The notes under the pieces are model-generated. The model was not told the origin of the DNA. It saw only the letters and a program-made list of their open reading frames with translations, and searched no databases. A stretch of DNA of 64,000 bases, taken from assembly GCA_017452505.1 (NCBI GenBank), contig JAFTMI010000001.1:1-64000 (forward strand), given 5' to 3'. The stretch comes from Oscillospiraceae bacterium (lineage in GTDB: Bacteria > Bacillota > Clostridia > Oscillospirales > Oscillospiraceae). Position 1 is the stretch's first letter, and each line of letters begins with the position of its first letter. The position numbers were made by a program, and so were the translations under genes. This document shows positions 42,919 through 50,726 of the stretch, piece by piece.

Positions 42919-43538
42919 ACCCGGTAAATGTTTTGGCGGTGCGGTATTTGGCCAGCGCTACTCCAACATTGTGCAAGGCTTTGGGCGCGCCGGAAAGCAC
43001 CCCTTGCTTGGGCCTTATCACCACCGATTGCGACGATGCTACCTATATTGCCTTGGACGAAGCCACCAAAGCTGCTGAGGTGCAGGTATGCTTTGGCAAT
43101 AGCTTTTATGCCGGGGCAGCCAACGCATCCACACCCAATGCCGGAGAGGTGCTGGGCATTCTTTGCGCATCCACACCCGGGGCAGTGCGCAGCGGTATGG
43201 AGGCGGCCCTGGGCGCGTTGGAGCGCATCGGTTTTGAGCAGGCGGGGGAAGTACCCTACCTTGCCCATACAGTCAGTAGCTGCGGCAGCTTTTTGGCCAA
43301 GGAAGCCGGGGTCAAAGAGGGAAGTGCTTTGGCGTACCTCATTGCCCCGCCTTTGGAGAGTATGTACGCAATGGATGCCGCGCTGAAAGCGGCAGATGTA
43401 AAGTTATGTAAACTGTATGAGCCTCCCAGCCCAACCAATTTCGGCGGCGGCCTGCTCACCGGGACCCGGTCTGCCTGTGCCGCAGCCTGCGATGCTTTCG
43501 CCGAAGCTGTGGCAGAAGTGGCCCGGAATCCGAAATAA
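42915..43538 (+). CDS. eutL: Microcompartment trimeric shell protein EutL (BMC-T)
   Basis: 207 residues, two BMC-like domains. VLAVRYLASATPTLCKALGA at the start, DDATYIALDEATKAAEV, and AYLIAPPLESMYAMDAALKAADV are EutL features. It forms trimers with a gated central pore for larger molecules. It is the last eut gene; no eutS, eutK, eutP, eutQ, eutJ, eutV or eutW follows. Confidence 0.95.
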   Translation: MNPVNVLAVRYLASATPTLCKALGAPESTPCLGLITTDCDDATYIALDEATKAAEVQVCFGNSFYAGAANASTPNAGEVLGILCASTPGAVRSGMEAALGALERIGFEQAGEVPYLAHTVSSCGSFLAKEAGVKEGSALAYLIAPPLESMYAMDAALKAADVKLCKLYEPPSPTNFGGGLLTGTRSACAAACDAFAEAVAEVARNPK

Positions 43539-43550
43539 TTCACCCCAATA

Positions 43551-43579
43551 TTGACAATTTTCCTCCCATTTGGTATGCT
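43551..43579 (+). promoter_or_regulatory. Promoter of the dCMP deaminase gene
   Basis: TTGACA (43551-43556), 17-bp spacer, TATGCT (43574-43579). A dispersed palindromic repeat lies in the resulting 5' untranslated region. Confidence 0.8.
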
Positions 43580-43596
43580 TATTGCAAAGTTTTGTT

Positions 43597-43634
43597 GTCA
43601 TTGCGAGCCAGTGCGCACACTGGCGTGGCAATCT
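43597..43634 (+). repeat. Dispersed palindromic repeat, copy 4
   Basis: GTCATTGCGAGCCAGTG...CACTGGCGTGGCAATCT. Compared with copies 1 and 3, the outer core pair A-T is replaced by G-C on both arms, which keeps the hairpin paired. Confidence 0.85.
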
Positions 43635-43660
43635 AAGCAATCAAAATGGGAGGATTATTT

Positions 43661-44152
43661 ATGAAACGCACCGACTATATCTCTTGGGATGAGTATTTTA
43701 TGGGTGTTGCCATGTTGGCAGCCCGGCGGAGCAAAGACCCCAGTACCCAGGTGGGCGCTTGTATCGTATCCCAGGATAATATTATTATATCTACCGGCTA
43801 TAACGGTATGCCCAAGGGCTGTTCCGATGACGAATTCCCCTGGGATCGCACCGGTGAGGATACCAAGTACCCCTATGTGGTCCACGCAGAGCTGAACGCG
43901 ATCCTCAATGCCAATGGCCGTGACCTGCGGGGCAGTAAGCTGTATGTGGCACTGTTTCCCTGTAACGAATGCGCAAAGGCCATTATCCAGAGCGGTGTGA
44001 AAGAGCTTTATTACCTGTCCGACAAGTACGCCGACACCCCCACAACCAAGGCCTCCAAGCGGATGCTGGATGCCGCCGGCGTGAAGTATACCCAACTGCG
44101 TACCGGAGTAAAGACCATTACCTTAGACTTCATCCCCGAGGAAGAAAAATAA
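43661..44152 (+). CDS. Deoxycytidylate (dCMP) deaminase
   Basis: 163 residues. Zinc site HAELNAI (His, catalytic Glu) and PCNECAKAI (two Cys) plus GYNGMPKGCSDDEFPW are typical of ComEB/dCMP deaminases. It supplies dUMP for thymidylate synthesis. ATG 43661 follows GGAGG at 43648-43653; the earlier in-frame start at 43646 precedes that site. Confidence 0.93.
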   Translation: MKRTDYISWDEYFMGVAMLAARRSKDPSTQVGACIVSQDNIIISTGYNGMPKGCSDDEFPWDRTGEDTKYPYVVHAELNAILNANGRDLRGSKLYVALFPCNECAKAIIQSGVKELYYLSDKYADTPTTKASKRMLDAAGVKYTQLRTGVKTITLDFIPEEEK

Positions 44153-44156
44153 ATAT

Positions 44157-44187
44157 AAAAAGCAGGAGATGTATCTCCTGCTTTTTT
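44157..44187 (+). terminator. Rho-independent terminator after dCMP deaminase gene
   Basis: Perfect arms 44161-44170 and 44173-44182, preceded by A4 and followed by T6. Confidence 0.92.
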
Positions 44188-44246
44188 CTTGTGTTTTCGT
44201 CAGTGCTATGTTAAACTGAATATAGAAAAAATTGGGAGGGATGGCT

Positions 44247-45374
44247 ATGAAACGGTTTTTTGTATGGATTATGACACTGGCACTTGCGATTTCCAGCGTG
44301 GGGTGCAGTCGTATGCCTGTTACAGATCCAACAGTTGCAGAAACACAGCCGACACAAACCGTCTGTGAGACGACTTCTCGACAAGAGACTTCCAAGGCTA
44401 CAACCCCAAAGAAAAAAGCAACCAAGAGCACAAGTCCGAAGAAAACGACGGCCAGTATGCCCACACGCCCGAAACCTCCACAGAATGTAACCCGGGCAAC
44501 ACTCCCGGAACCGACGGTGACGGAAGAAACACTCCCGGAGTTAGAGCCGACGGTAGTTGAGCAAACCCTTGCAGAGCCCACCGAAAGCGAGGAGACACTT
44601 CCCGAACCGGAGCCAACGGCTGAGGATACGCTCCCCACGGAACAGCCCACAACTGCCCTTGAACCGGTGCCGTTTCAAGAAGTCGTTCCTTGCGGTGATT
44701 ATTTCAGTATGACCTATTTTTCGCCCACAAACTCACCGAATAAGATCCAATGCCTGTTCCATGAGCCTGTTCGGCAGAATACGGGGAAATCTTACCCACT
44801 TATCATCTACCTCCACGGCAAAGGCGAAACTTTGAGCGCCACCAATTGGGGAAGCGGTAAGGTGTTTATTGAGAGTCTGATGGATATGGAAAACGCCGCT
44901 GAAAAATTCGGCGCATATACGCTGGTTCCTGTTACGCCCCTTGGCAAGAATGGGTGGTGGACAGATACGGAATTTATATTCCTTAAGTGCCTGATCGACC
45001 GCTTGGTGCGAAGCTATCATATTGATGCCAAACGAATTTATGTTACCGGCATTTCTATGGGTGGATACACCACTTGCCGGCTGTTGAAAGAAATGCCCCC
45101 CGATACATTTGCGGCGGCAGTTCCTTTAAGCGGTGCATACACAATGAAGGATCCTGTGGCCGTTCACAATACAGCCTTTCGCATTTATCACTCGGCAGCG
45201 GATACGGTGGTGGATGTTTCCCGATCCCGGGATCTGTACCAGCAGCTTGTTGACAGCAACCATCCGAATGTAGAGTATTTTGAATCGGAATACGGCGGGC
45301 ATATGTCTCCGCTGCAAACCGCCTATGGCGACCCGTATTTTTACTTCTGGCTCTTTGAACAGCAATTACCATAG
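44247..45374 (+). CDS. Lipoprotein with Thr/Pro/Glu-rich stalk and alpha/beta-hydrolase (esterase-like) domain
   Basis: 375 residues. Signal peptide with lipobox (SSVGC, Cys at about 20). Residues 22-140 are a disordered Thr/Pro/Glu-rich stalk with repeated EETLPE/EPT units. The C-terminal 230 residues form a serine hydrolase: LIIYLHGKGE (oxyanion loop), nucleophile elbow TGISMGGYTT, and final GGHMSP carrying the His. This resembles PHB-depolymerase/feruloyl-esterase-like enzymes acting outside the cell; the substrate is unknown. ATG 44247 has GGGAGGG at 6-nt spacing. Confidence 0.82.
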   Translation: MKRFFVWIMTLALAISSVGCSRMPVTDPTVAETQPTQTVCETTSRQETSKATTPKKKATKSTSPKKTTASMPTRPKPPQNVTRATLPEPTVTEETLPELEPTVVEQTLAEPTESEETLPEPEPTAEDTLPTEQPTTALEPVPFQEVVPCGDYFSMTYFSPTNSPNKIQCLFHEPVRQNTGKSYPLIIYLHGKGETLSATNWGSGKVFIESLMDMENAAEKFGAYTLVPVTPLGKNGWWTDTEFIFLKCLIDRLVRSYHIDAKRIYVTGISMGGYTTCRLLKEMPPDTFAAAVPLSGAYTMKDPVAVHNTAFRIYHSAADTVVDVSRSRDLYQQLVDSNHPNVEYFESEYGGHMSPLQTAYGDPYFYFWLFEQQLP

Positions 45375-45384
45375 CGCAAAAAGA

Positions 45385-45421
45385 ATCCCGGGATGTGCTT
45401 GGCACATCCCGGGGATTTTTT
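45385..45421. terminator. Bidirectional terminator between esterase and rny genes
   Basis: A perfect 12-bp stem (45387-45398 with 45402-45413), 3-nt loop; T6 follows on the plus strand and A-rich sequence precedes it. Confidence 0.9.
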
Positions 45422-46970
45422 ATTTTGCGTATTCCACAGCCTTGGTTTCCCGGATCACATTGATCTTGATCTGGCCGGGGTATTCCAGCTCAGCCTCGAT
45501 CTGCTTTGCAATGTCACGGGCCAGGAGGATCATGTTGTCCTCGGTGACCTCCTCGGGCTTGACCATAATGCGGACCTCACGGCCAGCCTGGATGGCGTAA
45601 GCCTTCTCAACACCGGGATAGCCGCCGGTGAGCTCTTCCAGCTTCTGCAGACGGCGGATGTAGTTCTCCACATTCTCGCGGCGGGCGCCGGGTCTTGCGG
45701 CGGAAACGGCATCAGCAGCCTGGATCAGCACAGAGATCACATTGGTGGGCTCCACGTCGCCGTGGTGGGCCTCGATGGCGTTGACAACAACAGGATTTTC
45801 CTTGTACTTACGGGCCAGGTCAGCGCCCAGCTGAATGTGGCTGCCCTCGACCTCATGGTCGATGGACTTGCCCAAGTCATGCAGCAGACCTGCGCGCTTG
45901 GCTAGGGTCACATCCACGCCCAGCTCAGCAGCCATCAGACCTGCAATGTGGGCAACCTCAATGGAGTGATTCAGCACATTCTGACCGTAGGAAGTGCGGT
46001 ACTTCTGACGGCCCAGAATCTTAACCAGCTCGGGGTTCAGACCATGCACACCGGTCTCGAAGCAGGCGCGCTCACCTTCCTCGCGGATGGTGCGGTCCAC
46101 ATCCTTGCGGGCCTTTTCAACACAGTCTTCGATGCGGGTGGGGTGGATACGGCCGTCAACAATCAGCTTTTCAAGAGCCAGTCTTGCGATCTCCCGGCGA
46201 ACGGGATCAAAGCTACTGACGGTGATAGCCTCGGGGGTATCGTCGATGATCAGATCAACGCCGGTGATGGTTTCCAGGGTGCGGATGTTCCGACCCTCGC
46301 GGCCGATGATACGGCCCTTCATCTCGTCGTTGGGCAGGGGAACCACGGAAACGGTGGCCTCTGCGGCGTGGTCAGCGGCACAGCGCTGAATGGCGATGGA
46401 CAGGACTTCTCTTGCCTTCTCATCCGCCTCGTCCTTCATCTCCTGCTCGATCTCTTTGATCTTCATAGCAGTTTCGTGGCGGACTTCCTCCTCCACGGTC
46501 TTCAGAAGGAACTGCTTGGCCTGCTCTTGGGAAAGCCCGGAAATCTGTTCCAAAGTAGCCAAATGGGCTTTCTTCACAGACTCAGTCTCTTCCTTGAGCT
46601 TAGCCACTTCCTCCAGACGGCGGGCCATATCTTCTTCTTTCTTTTCGAAGTTTTCAGCCTTTTTATCCAGAGTTTCTTCCTTTTGCTGCAAACGGCGTTC
46701 CTGCTTGGTCAGCTCGTTGCGGCGCTCTTTGATGTCTTTTTCGTGCTCCGTACGGGATTTATGGATTTCGTCCTTGGCTTCTAAAAGCATTTCCTTCTTG
46801 CGGCTCTCACCGCTGCGGATCGCTTCGTTGATACTGCGGGTAGCTTCCGCCTCAGCAGAGCTGATCTCACGCTCGCTGACACGCTTACGGTAGGCGATAC
46901 CCAGCCCAAAGCTGATACCGGCCACAGCAGCTGCACCCAGGACAATCAATACGATTTCTAAAGGTCCCAT
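45420..46970 (-). CDS. rny: Ribonuclease Y
   Basis: 516 residues in the standard order: N-terminal membrane anchor ([19 protein letters not shown]), long coiled coil (about 25-190, [17 protein letters not shown]), KH domain ([19 protein letters not shown]) and HD domain with [15 protein letters not shown]. It is the main endonuclease initiating mRNA decay in many Firmicutes. ATG 46970 is the family start; the nearest GGAGG is 14 nt away, longer than usual. The message has a leader of about 210 nt from the promoter at 47186-47214. Confidence 0.97.
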   Translation of the reverse strand: MGPLEIVLIVLGAAAVAGISFGLGIAYRKRVSEREISSAEAEATRSINEAIRSGESRKKEMLLEAKDEIHKSRTEHEKDIKERRNELTKQERRLQQKEETLDKKAENFEKKEEDMARRLEEVAKLKEETESVKKAHLATLEQISGLSQEQAKQFLLKTVEEEVRHETAMKIKEIEQEMKDEADEKAREVLSIAIQRCAADHAAEATVSVVPLPNDEMKGRIIGREGRNIRTLETITGVDLIIDDTPEAITVSSFDPVRREIARLALEKLIVDGRIHPTRIEDCVEKARKDVDRTIREEGERACFETGVHGLNPELVKILGRQKYRTSYGQNVLNHSIEVAHIAGLMAAELGVDVTLAKRAGLLHDLGKSIDHEVEGSHIQLGADLARKYKENPVVVNAIEAHHGDVEPTNVISVLIQAADAVSAARPGARRENVENYIRRLQKLEELTGGYPGVEKAYAIQAGREVRIMVKPEEVTEDNMILLARDIAKQIEAELEYPGQIKINVIRETKAVEYAK

Positions 46971-47185
46971 AAATTCTAAGCACACCTCCTTTGTAGAATA
47001 AGCACTGCCAAAGGGGTGGGCACAATGGGCCTGATGGCATTGTTCAGTTGTAAATAAGATGTGCCGAAACGGCAGATAATAAATGAAGAACAAACGCCAT
47101 AAGGCGCAAAACCCGACCTTGGCAAATGCAAGGTTATCATGAAACGCGGGGGCATTCTGCCGCCAGCGTACACCATACCAAATCT

Positions 47186-47214
47186 ATTTTACCCGTAACG
47201 CCCCCCAATGTCAA
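47186..47214 (-). promoter_or_regulatory. rny promoter
   Basis: Minus strand TTGACA (47214-47209), 17-bp spacer, TAAAAT (47191-47186). Leaves a long leader of about 210 nt. Confidence 0.78.
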
Positions 47215-47248
47215 GGAAAAATACAGAAAAAACCGAAACGATTCTCCG

Positions 47249-47277
47249 TTGACAACAAAACTTTACCGTGTTAGAAT
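47249..47277 (+). promoter_or_regulatory. Promoter reading towards tRNA-Leu
   Basis: TTGACA (47249-47254), 17-bp spacer, TAGAAT (47272-47277). The tRNA begins about 330 bp downstream; removing the 221-bp duplication would place it about 110 bp away. Confidence 0.7.
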
Positions 47278-47312
47278 AATTCCGTTGTTGCGGAAGTGTT
47301 CCGTTCTTTCTT

Positions 47313-47347
47313 GTCATTGCGAGGGCCGCAGGCCCGTGGCAATCTCC
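47313..47347 (+). repeat. Dispersed palindromic repeat, copy 5
   Basis: GTCATTGCGA, core GGGCCGCAGGCCC, then GTGGCAATCTCC. It lies between the tRNA promoter and the tRNA gene fragment. Confidence 0.82.
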
Positions 47348-47353
47348 TGAAAA

Positions 47354-47404
47354 AACAGGAAGACGAGCTGAAAAATTAAATATATGCGGATGTGGTGGAA
47401 TTGG
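47354..47404 (+). repeat. Direct repeat, left copy, including a tRNA-Leu 5' fragment
   Basis: 51 bp matching 47575-47625 with about six mismatches, all before the tRNA part. Copies begin AACAGGAAGAC and end with the first 19 nt of tRNA-Leu; their offset is 221 bp. Confidence 0.85.
47386..47404 (+). pseudogene. Truncated tRNA-Leu (5' 19 nt only)
   Basis: GCGGATGTGGTGGAATTGG is identical to the first 19 nt of the intact tRNA at 47607. It ends in the D loop, after which unrelated GC-rich DNA begins. Confidence 0.85.
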
Positions 47405-47574
47405 GGAGCGATGGGAGCGCCGCCTGTGGCGGAGACAAGCGACCTGAGCGACTAGCGCCCGCAGGCGCTGTGCAAGCGAGCAACCGAGCATAGCGAGGCT
47501 CTTAGCGAGTCGTAGTGGCCGCGGTCGACAGATGCCAAGGAGCGCCGACGACGCAGGCAGATGTCGGGCACCGC

Positions 47575-47625
47575 AACAGGAAGACAAAATAAAAAATTGA
47601 ATATATGCGGATGTGGTGGAATTGG
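47575..47625 (+). repeat. Direct repeat, right copy, running into intact tRNA-Leu
   Basis: Second copy of the 51-bp repeat; here the tRNA sequence continues to its full length. Confidence 0.85.
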
Positions 47626-47690
47626 TAGACTCGGTGGATTTAGGTTCCTCTGTCTTTGACGTGCAGGTTCGAGTCCTGTCATCCGCACCA
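47607..47690 (+). tRNA. tRNA-Leu (anticodon UAG)
   Basis: 84 nt with CCA encoded. Acceptor arms GCGGATG and CATCCGC pair fully; the T arm is GCAGG-TTCGAGT-CCTGT. The anticodon loop TTTAGGT gives UAG, and a long variable arm (TGTC-TTT-GACG) fits a class II leucine tRNA. A U-U mismatch appears in the D stem (GTG/CTC) and another in the anticodon stem (GTGGA/TCCTC), which is unusual but leaves the fold plausible. Confidence 0.93.
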
Positions 47691-47697
47691 AGCAAAG

Positions 47698-47727
47698 CAG
47701 AGGAGGCAAAAGCCTCCTCTGTTTTTG
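47698..47727 (+). terminator. Rho-independent terminator after tRNA-Leu
   Basis: A perfect 10-bp stem (47698-47707 with 47712-47721), AAAA loop, T5. Confidence 0.92.
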
Positions 47728-47778
47728 TTAAAAAGAAGACAAATCGTCCCTGAAAACAATTGCTTTTCCAAAACCAGG

Positions 47779-47807
47779 TTGACTTTTTGGACATTTTACG
47801 CTATGAT
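47779..47807 (+). promoter_or_regulatory. Promoter of the GGDEF gene
   Basis: TTGACT (47779-47784), 17-bp spacer, TATGAT (47802-47807), 32 bp before the ATG. Confidence 0.75.
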
Positions 47808-47839
47808 GAAACAATACATCTAATTAGGAGAATGGCATA

Positions 47840-48928
47840 ATGAATCAATACTTTTATACATTACCTGTCATTTTTATGACTGTGTTGTGTATGCTTTTTT
47901 TAACAATAAAAAATGAATATGTTTTGCCTGCGCATAGAAAAGGTTTTTTTGTCGCTTTTTTGGGCGCATTTTTTGTAATTGTTTGTGAAGTTGCTACCAT
48001 ACTTTTTGACGGTTCAGCAATGAAAGTTAAAGCTTTGCATTTTCTGGCAAATTATTTGGGGTTCCTTTTGAGTCCGCTGCTGGTTGTCTTTTTTGCGGTT
48101 TCGATCGGAAGATTCCATCGCGTAAAAGGCGCGGTCTTTGGCGCTGGTGCTTATTTTGTTTTGTATAATGTTTTGGTTGCGGCAAAACAACTTTTTTTCA
48201 TTGATGCGCAAAACAATTACCATCGTGGAAATTTATTTTTTGTATATTTGATTTCCTATTTGGCGGCTGTGTTATATTTGCTTTATGAAACACTTCGCTT
48301 TTCGAGAAAAGGCTTTAAGCGACACAGAATTTTTGCGCATATATTGAGCATATGCTTCCTCTTGTCAAGCTCCATTCAGGTTATTAAGCCGGAAGTCTAT
48401 ATAACGAGAATAACCGTTGTTTTGAGCTTGTGCACGTATTACGCATATGACATTGAGCTAACCAATCTTTTTGACAGACTTACAGGTGCTTTGAATCAAG
48501 GCACATATCTAAGAAAGATAAAGGAATTGAAAGAGCAACAAGTTGTAGTTATCTTTGATATTGACGGATTTAAAATAATCAATGACAATTACGGCCATCA
48601 ATATGGTGATAACTGTTTAGCTGTTGTTGCGCGTGCGATCAAGTTGATTTTTGGTAATTATGGTCAAGCTTACCGTATCGGTGGTGATGAATTTGCGGTG
48701 GTTTTGAGAAAGGGCAACAATGTAGAATCTTTGATAATGCACTTTGAAAAAACGATTGCAGACAAGTTCGAAGATGCGCCATGCAAAATAACCGTTTCTA
48801 CTGGTTATGCAAAATACGAAAAAAATGATACTTATGAAGATGTTGTTAAGCGTGCTGATGATAATATGTATCGCGTAAAAAATCAGAAACAGGCATTAGC
48901 TGCAACAGTTTTTGGCAGTGAACAATAG
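47840..48928 (+). CDS. Membrane-bound diguanylate cyclase (GGDEF domain)
   Basis: 362 residues. Six to seven membrane helices (about 5-205) with no recognisable ligand fold, then a GGDEF domain (about 212-350). The active-site motif RIGGDEFAVV is intact and IFDIDGFKIINDNYGHQYGD is the usual nucleotide/metal block, so c-di-GMP synthesis is expected. No EAL domain or clear RxxD inhibitory site was seen. Base composition is clearly AT-richer than its neighbours, hinting at acquisition by transfer. Monocistronic. Confidence 0.9.
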   Translation: MNQYFYTLPVIFMTVLCMLFLTIKNEYVLPAHRKGFFVAFLGAFFVIVCEVATILFDGSAMKVKALHFLANYLGFLLSPLLVVFFAVSIGRFHRVKGAVFGAGAYFVLYNVLVAAKQLFFIDAQNNYHRGNLFFVYLISYLAAVLYLLYETLRFSRKGFKRHRIFAHILSICFLLSSSIQVIKPEVYITRITVVLSLCTYYAYDIELTNLFDRLTGALNQGTYLRKIKELKEQQVVVIFDIDGFKIINDNYGHQYGDNCLAVVARAIKLIFGNYGQAYRIGGDEFAVVLRKGNNVESLIMHFEKTIADKFEDAPCKITVSTGYAKYEKNDTYEDVVKRADDNMYRVKNQKQALAATVFGSEQ

Positions 48929-48958
48929 CGCAGATCATCTGGATATCAAAAAACGGCA

Positions 48959-48990
48959 CAAAAAGGGAAGGCGTTTGCCTTCCCTTTTTT
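48959..48990. terminator. Bidirectional terminator between GGDEF and MBL genes
   Basis: Arms AAAAGGGAAGGC and GCCTTCCCTTTT around GTTT, with T6 on the plus strand and A5 at the left. Confidence 0.9.
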
Positions 48991-50590
48991 ATTTCCATTT
49001 TTCCATCAAGCTGCGAAGCTGTGAAGCAAATTTTGCATTGTCCTTGTTGGAGCGACCTTTGCAGGTCTTGACGAAAGCAAGGAGCGCTTCTGCCGTGGCA
49101 ACCAGTTCTGTGTAAATTGCCTGGGCTCTTGCAGATCCTCTGGATACCTCATCCCGGCGAATGGGCTTGGAGCCTGCAAAAACGGTCATTTTGCCTGTGG
49201 CAAGATTATACTCTGTGCCACTGTAGGGAGCTTCTGCGGAATAGCCCATTTGGGTCAGCAGCTTTTGGAAAACCGTGCAGGATTCGTCGTCACCGTGGTT
49301 GATAAATACCGTTTGCGGCTTATTCTTGAAGCCTGCCAGCCATTTGAGCAGGCCCTCCTGGTCTGCGTGGCCGCTGGTGCCGTGGAGGGCGGCGATTTCT
49401 GCGTTAACAGTAATATCCTCACCGAACAGACGGACATAGGGCGCGCCGTTTTGCAGTTTTCTGCCCAAAGAGCCCTCTGCCTGATAGCCTACAAACAAAA
49501 CGGTGTTCTTATCACTCCAAAGATTGTGCTTCAGATGGTGACGGATACGACCTGCCTCGCACATACCGCTGGCAGACAAAATCACCTTGGGCCGATTGTC
49601 GAAATTAATCTGCTTGGATTCGTCGGAAGTCACCGACAGGCAAATATCGTCAAACCAAATGGGATTGATTCCCTGCTTGACCAGGGCTAAGGTCTCTTCG
49701 TCAAAGCAGCTTTGATCGCATTGCAGGAAAATGCCGGTAGCTTCCACAGCCAACGGGCTGTCCACATATACCGGGAAGCCATCATGGCCCTTGACCATAC
49801 CTGCCTGCTTGACCTGCCGGATAGCATAGAGCAATTCCTGGGTCCTGCCCACCGCAAAGGAGGGGATCACCACATTGCCGCCCCGGTCAAAGGTGCGCTG
49901 CAGCACCTGGGCAAGCTCGGCTACAGTATCGCCGGGCTTTTCGTGAAGCCGGTTGCCATAGGTGGATTCCAGCACCAAATAATCCGTTTCCTCCACGGGC
50001 AGGGGGTCTTTGATCAGCGGCTGGTCGGTGTTGCCCACATCGCCGCTGAATACGATCTTTTTTGTAGTTCCGTTTTCTGTCAGCCAAAGCTCAATGCAGG
50101 CAGAGCCAAGCAGGTGTCCAATATCGGAAAAACGAACCTCCACACCTTCTTCCGCCTGTATGATTTCCCCGTAGGCGCAGGGACGGAAACGGGAAATTGC
50201 GCCCACGGCATCTGCCATAGTGTAGACAGGTGTGATCAAATCGTCACCGGCACGCTGGGCTTTCCGGTTTTGCCATTCTGCTTCGGACTCCTGAATGTGG
50301 GCAGAGTCCCGCAGCATAATGTTGCTTAAGTCGCAGGTTGAGGGCGTGGCATAAATGCTGCCCCGGAAACCGTCCTTATAGAGCTTGGGCAGCATTCCGG
50401 AATGATCCACATGGGCGTGGGTCAGAAAGACTGCCTCGATGGTACTTGCCGGAACAGGGATGGGTACATTTTCAAAAACATCAATACCTTGCTCCATACC
50501 GCAGTCCACTAAGTACTTCTTGCCGCATACCTCCAAAAGGGTACAGCTTCCGGTTACTTCGTGGGTTGCGCCGATAAATTGAATCTTCAT
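48989..50590 (-). CDS. MBL-fold/beta-CASP RNA-processing-type hydrolase
   Basis: 533 residues. Zinc motif THAHVDHSG (58-63), then SGDVGNTDQPLI, the beta-CASP segment (about 205-400: PSFAVGRTQELLY, LSASGMCEAGRIRHHLK) and GTSGHADQEGLL. This is the bacterial YsxC-unrelated CPSF73-like group (Ysh1/RNA exonuclease type). An extra C-terminal helical tail of about 70 residues is present. RNA cleavage is the family expectation; the target is unknown. Confidence 0.88.
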   Translation of the reverse strand: MKIQFIGATHEVTGSCTLLEVCGKKYLVDCGMEQGIDVFENVPIPVPASTIEAVFLTHAHVDHSGMLPKLYKDGFRGSIYATPSTCDLSNIMLRDSAHIQESEAEWQNRKAQRAGDDLITPVYTMADAVGAISRFRPCAYGEIIQAEEGVEVRFSDIGHLLGSACIELWLTENGTTKKIVFSGDVGNTDQPLIKDPLPVEETDYLVLESTYGNRLHEKPGDTVAELAQVLQRTFDRGGNVVIPSFAVGRTQELLYAIRQVKQAGMVKGHDGFPVYVDSPLAVEATGIFLQCDQSCFDEETLALVKQGINPIWFDDICLSVTSDESKQINFDNRPKVILSASGMCEAGRIRHHLKHNLWSDKNTVLFVGYQAEGSLGRKLQNGAPYVRLFGEDITVNAEIAALHGTSGHADQEGLLKWLAGFKNKPQTVFINHGDDESCTVFQKLLTQMGYSAEAPYSGTEYNLATGKMTVFAGSKPIRRDEVSRGSARAQAIYTELVATAEALLAFVKTCKGRSNKDNAKFASQLRSLMEKWK

Positions 50591-50614
50591 AGGATTGCCC
50601 CCTTTCTACAACTT

Positions 50615-50643
50615 ATTATAGCATAAAAAATCAAATAGTACAG
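50615..50643 (-). promoter_or_regulatory. Extended -10 promoter of the MBL gene
   Basis: Minus strand TGCTATAAT (50623-50615), an extended -10; the -35 position holds only CTGTAC. Confidence 0.5.
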
Positions 50644-50660
50644 AGATAAATTTGACAGAA

Positions 50661-50689
50661 TTGCAAATCGGGCATATATGTGGTATAGT
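50661..50689 (+). promoter_or_regulatory. Promoter of the isomerase gene
   Basis: TTGCAA (50661-50666), 17-bp spacer, TATAGT (50684-50689). An overlapping TTGACA at 50652 with TATATG is an alternative. Confidence 0.65.
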
Positions 50690-50726
50690 ATAAAAACTGT
50701 GTACGACTGAAAAAAGAGGGAAGATT

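Larger units (their letters stand above)
46971..47606. other. 636-bp intergenic region between rny and tRNA-Leu
   Basis: No protein gene is convincing here. It holds the rny leader and promoter (minus), a divergent promoter for the tRNA (47249-47277), a dispersed palindromic repeat (47313-47347), and a 221-bp duplication unit with a 5' piece of tRNA-Leu and a GC-rich insert (47405-47574) full of small hairpins such as AGCGCC/GGCGCT. Confidence 0.7.

Noticed and set aside
44232..44246. Upstream starts for the lipoprotein gene (TTG 44232, ATG 44241)
   Set aside because: They overlap or abut the ribosome binding site; ATG 44247 gives a standard lipoprotein signal peptide.
9577..47347. The five palindromic repeats as a CRISPR array
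   Set aside because: They are scattered over 38 kb with no regular spacing and no cas genes.
47189..47794. 201-codon frame on the minus strand across tRNA-Leu
   Set aside because: It reads through the tRNA and the promoters on both strands; the protein text (for example DRTRTCTSKTEE) is the usual artefact from tRNA-Leu antisense.
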